A DNA stretch of 25,853 bases. It comes from an uncultured Actinotalea sp. Lineage in GTDB: Bacteria; Actinomycetota; Actinomycetes; Actinomycetales; Cellulomonadaceae. The notes under the pieces are model-generated. The model searched no databases and was not told where the DNA came from. It saw only the letters and a list, made by a program, of their open reading frames with translations. Position 1 is the first letter of the stretch, and every line of letters begins with the position of its first letter. Below are positions 15,620 through 25,853 of this stretch, one piece after another. Position numbers and translations under genes: made by a program. The stretch spans positions 1 through 25,853 of the forward strand of contig NZ_CAMPHH010000009.1 of the NCBI RefSeq assembly GCF_946885855.1. Reading direction: 5' to 3'.

Positions 15620-15841
15620 GTGGAACCACGGATCATCGAGGCCGAGGACGGCATCCGCCTCGGTCAGCTGCTCAAGCTCGCCGGGATCGCCGAGAGCGGG
15701 GGCCACGCGCGGGCCCTCCTCGAGGAGGACGAGGTCACGGTGAACGGCGAGACGGAGACCCGCCGGGGGCGGCGGATCCTCCGCGGCGACGTGGTGGTCG
15801 TGGCCCTGCCGGGCGGTGACGAGACGGTCCGTCTGGCCTGA
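15620..15841 (+). CDS. Small S4-domain RNA-binding protein
   Basis: The 73-residue product is almost entirely one S4 domain: IRLGQLLKLAGIAESGGHAR, then ALLEEDEVTVNGETETRRGR, then a short beta segment RGDVVVVAL. This matches the YbcJ/YaaA-like class of stand-alone S4 proteins, which are thought to bind structured RNA; the exact partner is unknown. The GTG start is set by the beginning of the domain and by GACACT 6 nt upstream. It is divergent from hisD (84-bp gap) and converges on the PPOX gene. The 78-bp gap to that gene has only a weak hairpin (15897-15912). Confidence 0.9.
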   Translation: MEPRIIEAEDGIRLGQLLKLAGIAESGGHARALLEEDEVTVNGETETRRGRRILRGDVVVVALPGGDETVRLA

Positions 15842-15919
15842 CGCCGCGCCAGGCCCGACCGGGGGCGCCGACTTTCGCTCCGGTGCAGGCGGCTCGGGCC
15901 CGACGGTCGGCCGAACCGC

Positions 15920-16326
15920 TCACCGCGTCATGTAGGCGGAACCCATGACGCGGTCGACGGTGAGCCGCAGGACGACGCGGCGCGGGTCCTCCGTCAGCGT
16001 GCGGTACCGCACGGCGTAGCGGCGCATCGCCTCGTGGACCTCGTCCTGGTCGCGGGCGACGGCGATCGTCCCCTCGAACGTGAGCCACCGGCCGCCGTCG
16101 ACCTGGCACACCGCCGCGCGCGACGTCCCCCCGTCCGCGGTCGCCGCCTCGATGTTGCGGACCTTCGCCGACGTGTGGCGGGTGGTGATCCGGATGACCC
16201 CCTGCCCGGCGTCCCAGGTGAAGCCGACGGGCACGACGTGCGGGGTCCCGTCCGGCCGGGTCGTCGTCAGCGTCGCGAGGTGCCGTTCGGTGACGAAGAC
16301 GTGCTGCTCCGGCGTCAGGTGGATCA

Positions 16327-16327
<1 letters not shown>
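15920..16327 (-). CDS. PPOX-fold (pyridoxamine 5'-phosphate oxidase-like) F420/FMN-dependent enzyme
   Basis: The 135-residue product has the split-barrel flavin/F420-binding fold. FVTERHLATLTTTRPDGTPHVVPVGF at about 11-36 is the family signature, followed by VIRITTRHTSAKVRNI (about 44-59), RAAVCQVDGGRWLTFEG and a C-terminal helix plus RRVVLRLTVDRVMGSAY. Members bind F420, FMN or haem-like ligands, and the substrate is not predictable. The ATG at 16327 overlaps the dnaE stop (TGATG); a GTG one codon earlier is also possible. It is thus translationally coupled to dnaE, although no functional link is known. Confidence 0.9.
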
Positions 16328-19863
<3,536 letters not shown>

Positions 19864-19870
19864 GGAGGGA

Positions 19871-19876
19871 AGTCTA
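19871..19876 (-). promoter_or_regulatory. Leaderless -10 element of dnaE
   Basis: TAGACT is followed by a 7-nt spacer (TCCCTCC) and the ATG at 19863. The spacer is C-rich, the opposite of a Shine-Dalgarno, which supports leaderless initiation. Confidence 0.65.
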
Positions 19877-19884
19877 GGCGGCGG

Positions 19885-19959
19885 GACCGACACGTCCGGC
19901 CAAGGCCGCGGCCGGCACCGCGTCCGTCCAGGCAGCCCCGCCCGCACCCGGCGTGTCGG

Positions 19960-19961
<2 letters not shown>
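19885..19961. repeat. Inverted repeat spanning the rluA-type/dnaE intergenic gap
   Basis: The 10-bp arm gaccgacacg (19885-19894) is perfectly complementary to 19952-19961, and with a one-base bulge the pairing extends by CCGG/CCGG. The enclosed segment holds a second hairpin, CCGGCC/GGCCGG (19896-19901 with 19910-19915). It lies after the pseudouridine synthase stop and just upstream of the dnaE -10, so it may be a terminator for the first gene or an operator for dnaE. Confidence 0.5.
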
Positions 19962-20891
<930 letters not shown>

Positions 20892-20895
<4 letters not shown>

Positions 20896-21587
20896 GGCGC
20901 CTCGCGCCGCCCGGCCGGGTCGCCGTCCGGGGCGCTGCCGGACGCCCGGTCCGCGGTGTCACCGGGCGCGGTGTCGGGCGCGGTGTCGGGCGCGGTGTCG
21001 GGCGCAGCGTCGTCGGGCGCGATGCCGTCCGGCGCGCCGGCGGTGCCCTCGCCGTCCCCCGCAGCCTCGGCGGCCTGGCCCGTCGACTCCTGGTCGGACC
21101 CCTCACGGGTGCCGTCGACGGCGATCCCACGCAGCGACAGCAGGATGATCAGACCTGCCGCGGCGACGATGGCGATGTCGGCCACGTTGCCGACGAACAG
21201 GTTGCCGTAGGCGATGAAGTCGACGACGTGGCCGACCGCGAACCCGGGTTCGCGCACGAGGCGGTCGATGAGATTGCCGACCGCACCGCCGAGGAGCAGC
21301 CCGAGCGCGACGGCCCAGGTCCGGGAGCCGAGGCGCGCGGAGATCCGCACCACGACGATGCTGACGCCGACGGCGGCGAGGGTGAACACCCAGGTCATCC
21401 CGGTGGCGATGCTCAGTGCAGCACCCGGGTTGTACAGGAGGGTCAGGCCGAGCAGGTCCCCGACGAGGGGGATCCGCTCACCCTCGGTGAAGGTGGCGAC
21501 GGCCCAGATCTTCGTGAGCTGGTCGACGACCAGAACGAGGAGCGCGACGGCAGCGAGCAGGGTGACGAGAGGACGTCCGGGGCGCAC
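20892..21587 (-). CDS. lspA: Lipoprotein signal peptidase (signal peptidase II) with long C-terminal tail
   Basis: This four-helix membrane aspartyl protease removes signal peptides from prolipoproteins; two predicted lipoproteins are encoded in this window. The catalytic pair is Asp123 ([11 protein letters not shown]) and Asp137 (GNVADIAI), with the family motifs VVDQLTK (20-26), YNPGAALS (52-59) and GNLIDRL (104-110). The enzyme core ends near residue 153. A further tail of nearly 80 residues, rich in Ala, Asp, Pro and Gly and with APDT repeats, makes it 231 residues instead of the usual 160-200. The GTG start at 21587 is 3 nt after the DksA/TraR-like gene, whose last codons supply the AGGAG ribosome-binding site. 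Confidence 0.97.
20964..21011. repeat. Four 12-bp tandem repeats in the lspA tail
   Basis: The unit gggcgcggtgtc occurs three times exactly (20964, 20976, 20988) and once with two changes (21000-21011). On the minus strand it encodes tandem APDT-type repeats. It is a possible site of slippage and length variation. Confidence 0.85.
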
Positions 21588-21590
21588 GGC

Positions 21591-22058
21591 TCAGCGACGC
21601 TCCTGGCGCGCCTTGCAGGTGACGCAGAGCGTCGCGCGCGGGAAGGCCTGCAGGCGGGCCTTCCCGATCGCCTGGCCGCACGACTCGCACGTGCCGAAGC
21701 CGGCGGCGCCGAGACGCTCGAGAGCATGCAGGTGCTGGGCGAGCAGGTCGCGCGTGTTGTTCACGAGGGTGAGCTCCTGCTCGCGCTCCAGGGCGCTGGA
21801 GCCGGAGTCCGCCTGGTCGTCCCCGGCTCCCTCTCCGGAGTTGCGCAGCAGGGACGAGAGCTCGGCGTCGGCCGCGGCGAGCTCGGCACGCAGCCGCTCC
21901 ACCTCGACCGTGATCTCCTCGGCGATCTCCTGCACCTGGGCGACGGTCCAGGGCTCCTCGCCCTCGCGGACCGGGAAGGAGTCGACGACGTCGGCGAGCC
22001 GCCGCGCGTCGGGGACGGCCGTCACCCGGGTCAGGCCGGCCGCATCGTCGATCGCCAT
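21591..22058 (-). CDS. TraR/DksA-family C4 zinc-finger protein
   Basis: The 155-residue product has a helical coiled-coil region (about 38-115) followed by a C4 zinc finger: Cys124-x2-Cys127 (GTCESCGQAI), then Cys145-x2-Cys148 (LCVTCKA). This is the DksA/TraR layout. Related actinobacterial proteins bind RNA polymerase or act as small regulators, but the tip residues that define DksA activity cannot be judged here. The ATG at 22058 has a good Shine-Dalgarno (GAGGAG, 4-nt spacer). A well-formed promoter (TTGTGC, 17 bp, TACTCT) lies upstream, so this gene heads an operon with lspA and the pseudouridine synthase. The open frame upstream of 22058 is non-coding. Confidence 0.93.
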   Translation of the reverse strand: MAIDDAAGLTRVTAVPDARRLADVVDSFPVREGEEPWTVAQVQEIAEEITVEVERLRAELAAADAELSSLLRNSGEGAGDDQADSGSSALEREQELTLVNNTRDLLAQHLHALERLGAAGFGTCESCGQAIGKARLQAFPRATLCVTCKARQERR

Positions 22059-22085
22059 GGTGCTCCTCGGTGTGAAGGTCACGCG

Positions 22086-22114
22086 AGAGTAGACCCTGCG
22101 TGCCGCACGCACAA
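22086..22114 (-). promoter_or_regulatory. SigA-type promoter of the traR/dksA-like-lspA-rluA operon
   Basis: The -35 TTGTGC (22109-22114) and -10 TACTCT (22086-22091) are separated by exactly 17 bp. The start codon is 28 nt past the -10 and has its own Shine-Dalgarno. This is the best conventional promoter in the window. Its -35 lies within one arm of the neighbouring hairpin. Confidence 0.7.
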
Positions 22115-22147
22115 CGCACCACACCGGGGACCGGTGTGGTGCGTTGT
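22111..22147. terminator. Perfect 17-bp inverted repeat downstream of divIVA
   Basis: Arms acaacgcaccacaccgg (22111-22127) and 22131-22147 are perfectly complementary with a 3-nt centre. It lies 55 nt past the divIVA stop and is the strongest hairpin in the window. It is probably the terminator of the ftsZ-to-divIVA block, although there is no long U tract. It overlaps the next operon's -35 element. Confidence 0.75.
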
Positions 22148-22201
22148 CGTGCTCGGGGACGGGACCGCGATCGAGCCTTCCTCGCAGCGCGGACCGTCCG
22201 G

Positions 22202-22888
22202 TCAGCCGTTGTACTGCAGGCCCTGCTCGCCCTGCCCGCCCTGGCGCGGGGCCACGCTGGCGCCGCGGGCGTCGATGTCGCCCAGCAGGTTCTCCAGGTA
22301 GCTCTTCAGGCGCGTGCGGTAGTCGCGCTCGAACACCCGGAGCTCGTCGATCTTCCGCTCGAGGAGGCTGCGCTCCTGCTCCAGCGCGGTGAGCGTCCGG
22401 TTCGAGGTCTCCTCGGCCTCGCGCACGATCCGCGTCGCCTGGGCCTTCGCCTCGCCGATGATCCGCTCACCCTCCTCCTGGCCGCTGCGCACGTAGTCGT
22501 CGTGCAGCTTCTGCGCCAGCTGGAGCATGCCGGTGGCGGACTCGGGCTCGCTGATGCGCTGCTGCGACGGCGCCGCTGCCTGGACCGGTGCGGGGGCGGG
22601 AGCCGGGGCCGGAGCGGGAGCCGGGGTCGGCTCGGGAGCCCGGACGGGCTCCGGCTTGGCCTCGGGCGCCGGCTGCGCAGGCGCGGCACCGGCACGGGAC
22701 AGCTCCGCGACGCGGCGCTCGGCGGCGGCGAGCTTGGTCTTGAGGTCCTCGTTCTCGGCGGTGACCGCGCGCAGCGTGTTGACGACCTCGTCGAGGAAGT
22801 CGTCCACCTCGTCCTGGTCGTAGCCCTCGCGGAACTTGGTCGCCTGGAACTTCTTGTTCAGGACGTCGTCTGCCGTCAGCAGAGCCAT
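22202..22888 (-). CDS. divIVA: DivIVA/Wag31 polar growth protein
   Basis: This 228-residue coiled-coil protein marks cell poles and, in actinobacteria, organises polar wall growth. The N-terminal membrane-binding domain is clear: LTADDVLNKKFQATKFREGY followed by DQDEVDDFLDEVVNTLR (residues 4-40), with a first coiled coil to about 65. A Pro/Ala linker (about 68-105) follows, then a long C-terminal coiled coil (about 115-210, LQLAQKLHDDYV..., EERIIGEAKAQATRI-type helix). The ATG has GAGGTGA 4 nt upstream. A candidate -10 TACCGT lies at 22948-22953, so it may have its own promoter besides read-through from sepF-yggT. Confidence 0.97.
   Translation of the reverse strand: MALLTADDVLNKKFQATKFREGYDQDEVDDFLDEVVNTLRAVTAENEDLKTKLAAAERRVAELSRAGAAPAQPAPEAKPEPVRAPEPTPAPAPAPAPAPAPVQAAAPSQQRISEPESATGMLQLAQKLHDDYVRSGQEEGERIIGEAKAQATRIVREAEETSNRTLTALEQERSLLERKIDELRVFERDYRTRLKSYLENLLGDIDARGASVAPRQGGQGEQGLQYNG
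22586..22645. repeat. Low-complexity Pro/Ala-coding stretch in divIVA
   Basis: Repeated gcgggagccggg-like units encode an alternating Pro-Ala linker (PAPAPAPAPAPAP) between the two coiled coils. Such linkers vary in length between strains. Confidence 0.75.
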
Positions 22889-22947
22889 GCTGTCACCTCG
22901 GTTGTTCGTGCTGGTCGGGCCCGGCAGTCCGCCGACCGCCTCGCCTC

Positions 22948-22953
22948 ACGGTA
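22948..22953 (-). promoter_or_regulatory. Candidate -10 element of divIVA with palindrome at -35
   Basis: TACCGT on the minus strand is 60 nt before the divIVA ATG. The expected -35 position falls inside a perfect 12-nt palindrome, ggcgtgcacgcc (22967-22978), which could be a regulator site. The -35 itself is not consensus. Confidence 0.4.
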
Positions 22954-23048
22954 GCGGAGATCGCCCGGCGTGCACGCCGCCCGGTGGCGCGTCCTCCCCG
23001 GCGTGTCGGAGGGCTCGGCCGGCCTCGGGCACCGCGCCGCACCGCGCG

Positions 23049-23345
23049 TCACAGGCGTGCGGCGAGTCCCTGCAGGACGTTGAAGAGGATCGACGTCGCG
23101 AAGAAGACGATGAGGAACGCCAGGTCCAGCCGGATGCTGCCCAGCGACAGAGGCGGGACGACGCGGCGGACCGCCCGCAGCGGCGGGTCCGTGATCGTGT
23201 ACGTGACCTCGGCGACGACGAGGACGATGCCGCGCGGCCGCCACTCCCTCGCGAACACCTGGACCCAGTCCAGCGCCAGCCGGACGAAGAGCAGGACCAG
23301 GAAGAGGAAGACGACGAACGCGAGGACGCCGAAGACGAGGCCCAC
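23049..23345 (-). CDS. YggT family membrane protein
   Basis: The 98-residue product has two hydrophobic helices, one at the N-terminus (about 4-22, VFGVLAFVVFLFLVLLFVR) and one at the C-terminus (about 75-93, DLAFLIVFFATSILFNVL). They flank the family signature YTITDPPLRAVRRVVPPLSLG. YggT proteins sit beside sepF and divIVA in many Gram-positive bacteria and are linked to division or osmotic response, without a defined activity. The GTG start at 23345 lies 2 nt after the sepF stop, so translation is probably coupled. I see no strong Shine-Dalgarno. Confidence 0.94.
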   Translation of the reverse strand: MGLVFGVLAFVVFLFLVLLFVRLALDWVQVFAREWRPRGIVLVVAEVTYTITDPPLRAVRRVVPPLSLGSIRLDLAFLIVFFATSILFNVLQGLAARL

Positions 23346-23347
23346 CG

Positions 23348-23860
23348 TCAGCTCTGGTTGTAGAAGCCGGACCGGTCGTCGGACGCCGTGACCTGCTCCT
23401 CGCCGGCGACCTCGACGTGCTCGGGCGAGAGCAGGAACACCTTGGAGGTGACCCGCTCGATCGCGCCGTGCAGGCCGAAGATGAGCCCCGCCGAGAAGTC
23501 CACGAGCCGCTTGGCGTCGGCGTCCGTCATCTCCGACAGGTTCATGATCACCGGCGTGCCGGACCGGAAGGCCTCGCCGATGACCCGTGCGTCGTTGTAG
23601 GAGCGGGGGTGGATCGTCGTGATCCGCCGCAGCTCCGAGGCGGGGGCCACGGGCGCCGGGTGCGGCGCGCGCCGCAGCGGGGTGACCTCGGCCTGGTACT
23701 CGTGGGCCACGTCGTACTCCTCGGCGTCGAGGTGCTCGTCGTACTCGTCGACGTGCGCCTGCGGGTGACCGGCACGCTCGTAGCCTCGCTCGTAGCCGGC
23801 CTCGCGGTCCTCCTCGGCCAGGCCGAGGTACAGCATCGTCTTGCGCAGCGCTCCGGCCAC
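23348..23860 (-). CDS. sepF: Cell division protein SepF
   Basis: The 170-residue product has an N-terminal amphipathic membrane anchor (MAGALRKTMLYLGL), an acidic Tyr/Asp/Glu-rich linker (about 16-55) and the SepF core from about 76 to 155 (LRRITTIHPRSYNDARVIGE, GTPVIMNLSEMTDADAKRLVDF, FGLHGAIERVTSKVFLLSP). SepF tethers FtsZ filaments to the membrane and is essential in actinobacteria that lack FtsA. The GTG at 23860 is preceded by GGAGG at a short 4-nt spacing. A possible -10, TAGCGT, lies about 90 nt upstream. The gene is followed by yggT and divIVA and lies just downstream of pgeF. Confidence 0.96.
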   Translation of the reverse strand: MAGALRKTMLYLGLAEEDREAGYERGYERAGHPQAHVDEYDEHLDAEEYDVAHEYQAEVTPLRRAPHPAPVAPASELRRITTIHPRSYNDARVIGEAFRSGTPVIMNLSEMTDADAKRLVDFSAGLIFGLHGAIERVTSKVFLLSPEHVEVAGEEQVTASDDRSGFYNQS

Positions 23861-23949
23861 GAGGCCTCCATCCCACCGACTACCGCTCCGGTGGACCGCT
23901 GCCGCCGACCTCCACGGGGAGGCCGCCGCACCGCGATCCGGTCGCCGTC

Positions 23950-23955
23950 ACGCTA
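23950..23955 (-). promoter_or_regulatory. Candidate -10 element of sepF
   Basis: TAGCGT (TANNNT) lies 90 nt before the sepF GTG within the 160-nt gap after pgeF. The -35 region is not consensus. This gap otherwise shows no gene. Confidence 0.4.
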
Positions 23956-24020
23956 ACCCAGGCCCGGGCCGACGCCGACGACGACACGCCGCAGGCCACG
24001 GCACCGGGTCGCCACCCACG

Positions 24021-24833
24021 TCACAGCAGCCGGACCGCTGCCGCCAGGCGCCCGACGGCGCGTCGCGGGGCGCCGTCCGGGAGGCGCCCGCCCGTCGCGG
24101 CGCGGTGCGAGAACCACCGGCCGTCCTCGATGGTGCAGCCCTCGTGGCGCACGACGTCGCGAACCCCGCGGCGGTCGAGCTCGTGCGCGACGCCCGCCGG
24201 GAGGTCGAGCGCGGGCGTGCCCCAGGACGTGGTCGACGACGTGCCGGGGACCGCGGCCTCGACCTCGTCGCGAAGGGAGCCGGGCACCTCGTAGCACCGG
24301 CCGCACGCGGCCGGCCCGACGACGGCCCGGAGGCGGCCGGGCTCCGCACCCAGGTCGACCATCGCCGCGACGGCCGCGCCGACGACGCCGTCCACCAGGC
24401 CGCGCCGACCCGCGTGGGCGACCGCCACGACCCCGGCGGCCGGGTCGGCCAGGAGCACGGGCACGCAGTCCGCGACCACCACCGCGACCGCGACGTCCCG
24501 GCGACGCGTCACGAGCGCATCGGCGACCGCGAGGACGTCACCGACCCGCACGACGTCGTCCGCGGTCACGCTGGAGGCGCCGTCGGCGGGATCCGCGTCG
24601 ACGCCCTCGGCGCCGGCCTCGCCGACGACGTGCACGGCCACACCGTGGACCTGCCGCGCGTACCGGACCGGCACGCCCAGGACGGCCGCGAGGCGGGCCC
24701 GGGCCCCGGCGACCTGGACCGGGTCGTCCCCGACCCGATCCCCGACGTTGCCCGTGGCCGTCGTGGTGAGCACCGCACGGACGCCCCGCCCGAGGTCGAC
24801 GGGGACCACCGGCGGGGCGCCCGTGACGGTCAC
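24021..24833 (-). CDS. pgeF: PgeF/YfiH/LACC1-family purine nucleoside phosphorylase or peptidoglycan editing factor
   Basis: The 270-residue product carries the three zinc/active-site residues of the family: His64 in [10 protein letters not shown], Cys123 in [11 protein letters not shown] and His140 in [13 protein letters not shown], followed by [11 protein letters not shown] and a C-terminal SHR segment. Bacterial members have been described both as purine nucleoside phosphorylase/adenosine deaminase enzymes and as a factor that prevents misincorporation into peptidoglycan precursors. The GTG start overlaps the ftsZ stop (GTGA), the usual order in actinobacteria. The N-terminal TTR-x-GGVS segment common in the family is shortened here to [16 protein letters not shown]. 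The reading frame and the catalytic residues are otherwise intact. Confidence 0.93.
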   Translation of the reverse strand: MTVTGAPPVVPVDLGRGVRAVLTTTATGNVGDRVGDDPVQVAGARARLAAVLGVPVRYARQVHGVAVHVVGEAGAEGVDADPADGASSVTADDVVRVGDVLAVADALVTRRRDVAVAVVVADCVPVLLADPAAGVVAVAHAGRRGLVDGVVGAAVAAMVDLGAEPGRLRAVVGPAACGRCYEVPGSLRDEVEAAVPGTSSTTSWGTPALDLPAGVAHELDRRGVRDVVRHEGCTIEDGRWFSHRAATGGRLPDGAPRRAVGRLAAAVRLL

Positions 24834-25853
24834 GGGGTGTTCTTGAGGAAGTCCGGCAGGTCCAGGTCGTCCGTCCGGCGCGACGGACGGTCCTCGAACA
24901 CCCGGGGGACGTCGACGTGCCCGGTCTCGGACGCGTGCGCCGGTCCCGGCTCCCGCTCCTCGCCGAGGAACGACGGGGCCGCCTCGCGCTCCGGTGACGC
25001 CTCGCCGACGGGCGTCGGGCGCCGCTCCGGCGTCGGGGCCGGTGCGTCGGCGCCGCGCCACGGCTCCTGACCGATGGACGGGCTCGGCACCGAGGGCGGC
25101 AGGTCGGCGGCCGCGGGACGCGCCGGGTGCTGCTCCGGGGCGGACGACCGGCCGCTGACCTGGCCGAGGGCGCGGGTGTCGACACGCTGGGTCGGCGAGC
25201 CGCTGTCGAAGCCGGCCGCGATGACCGTGACGCGCACCTCGTCGCCGAGCGCGTCGTCGATGACCGCCCCGAAGATGATGTTGGCCTCGGGGTGCGCGGC
25301 CTCCTGGACCAGCCGCGCAGCCTCGTTGATCTCGAACAGCCCCAGGTCGGAGCCACCCTGGATCGACAGCAGGACGCCGTGCGCGCCGTCGATGCTCGCC
25401 TCGAGCAGCGGCGAGGAGATCGCGAGCTCCGCCGCCTGGACCGCACGATCGTCACCGCGGGCGGACCCGATGCCCATGAGCGCGGAGCCCGCCCCCTGCA
25501 TGACGCTCTTGACGTCGGCGAAGTCGAGGTTGATGAGCCCGGGCGTCGTGATGAGGTCCGTGATGCCCTGCACGCCGGACAGCAGCACCTGGTCCGCGGA
25601 GTGGAAGGCGTCCAGCACGGACACGGACCGGTCGGAGATCGACAGCAGCCGGTCGTTGGGGATGACGATGAGCGTGTCGACCTCGGCGCGCAGCGCCTCG
25701 ATGCCGGTCTCCGCCTGCAGCGACCGACGCCTGCCCTCGAACGTGAACGGCCGGGTCACCACGCCGATGGTCAGCGCGCCCAGCGAGCGCGCGATGCGTG
25801 CCACGACCGGCGCCCCGCCGGTGCGGACCCGGAGGTCGGCCGCAACGCCGCGG
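24830..25853 (-). CDS. ftsZ: Cell division GTPase FtsZ, 5' truncated by the window edge
   Basis: About 325 recognisable residues of FtsZ are present, running from [20 protein letters not shown] through the T5-T7 region ([50 protein letters not shown]), the C-terminal GTPase-activating domain ([17 protein letters not shown]), a variable Pro/Glu linker and the conserved C-terminal peptide [10 protein letters not shown] that binds SepF. FtsZ polymerises into the division ring. The N-terminal Rossmann part lies outside the window. Just upstream of TGGAPVV the sequence should read GGGTG; instead the last 29 nt encode unrelated residues (DLRVR) in an open frame. The stop overlaps the pgeF start. 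Confidence 0.97.
   Translation of the reverse strand, partial: RGVAADLRVRTGGAPVVARIARSLGALTIGVVTRPFTFEGRRRSLQAETGIEALRAEVDTLIVIPNDRLLSISDRSVSVLDAFHSADQVLLSGVQGITDLITTPGLINLDFADVKSVMQGAGSALMGIGSARGDDRAVQAAELAISSPLLEASIDGAHGVLLSIQGGSDLGLFEINEAARLVQEAAHPEANIIFGAVIDDALGDEVRVTVIAAGFDSGSPTQRVDTRALGQVSGRSSAPEQHPARPAAADLPPSVPSPSIGQEPWRGADAPAPTPERRPTPVGEASPEREAAPSFLGEEREPGPAHASETGHVDVPRVFEDRPSRRTDDLDLPDFLKNTP
25825..25853. other. Non-native-looking edge sequence inside ftsZ
   Basis: From 25825 to the edge the ftsZ frame no longer encodes the invariant tubulin signature GGGTGTG; only the TGG part is retained. The break is sharp: everything below 25824 is normal FtsZ. This is most easily explained by a contig-end artefact or a chimeric join. 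Confidence 0.7.

Noticed and set aside
15897..15912. Terminator between the S4-domain gene and the PPOX gene
   Set aside because: Only 4-5 weak pairs with no U tract, which is not enough to call.

Overview
The window is a stretch of chromosomal core genome from a very GC-rich actinobacterium. The pointers are the order infC-rpmI-rplT-rRNA methyltransferase, a PriA-type HisA, DivIVA/Wag31 with SepF next to FtsZ, a DUF1844 gene, many GTG starts and strong G/C at third codon positions. The gene set and order fit Micrococcales, and Cellulomonas-like organisms in particular, but that placement is an inference from sequence style. I see no phage, insertion sequence, CRISPR array, tRNA, rRNA or biosynthetic cluster.

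Layout. 303-3310 (minus): the translation operon infC-rpmI-rplT, then a SpoU-type RNA methyltransferase and a 2H-phosphoesterase (thpR). A structured leader of about 400 nt separates infC from a divergent DUF1844 gene (3715-4086, plus). 4131-5761 (plus): a membrane-anchored coiled-coil protein overlapping a trypsin-like lipoprotein protease. 5831-10179 (minus): histidine genes hisC, hisB, an unknown ORF, hisH and priA, then an SseB-domain gene. 10204-11849 (minus): a membrane protein with a GNAT-like tail and an esterase-like lipoprotein. 11951-14170 (plus): a RecQ helicase fused to a phosphoribosyltransferase-like domain. 14183-15535 (minus): hisD, detached from hisCB. 15620-15841 (plus): a small S4 RNA-binding protein. 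15920-19863 (minus): dnaE and an overlapping PPOX-fold gene. 19960-22058 (minus): a DksA/TraR zinc-finger protein, lspA and an RluA-type pseudouridine synthase. 22202-25853 (minus): ftsZ (5' truncated), pgeF, sepF, yggT and divIVA, the division and polar-growth block.

The genes combine translation (IF3, L35, L20, rRNA modification), histidine synthesis, replication (DnaE1), lipoprotein maturation (LspA, with two predicted lipoproteins nearby) and septum or polar growth. The most consistent unexplained pattern is regulatory: about ten genes have a -10-like hexamer (A at position 2, T at position 6) placed 6-7 nt before an ATG or GTG, with no usable Shine-Dalgarno site. That is the geometry of leaderless transcripts. 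In contrast, infC appears to start at a non-canonical ATC behind a perfect GAGGAG, downstream of a strong hairpin.

Both ends of the window look suspicious. The last 29 nt break the invariant GTP-binding signature of FtsZ, and a plausible gene start at the left edge hits a stop after 32 codons. The window may be a whole contig with non-native ends. I did not find a clearly new defence or metabolic system here.
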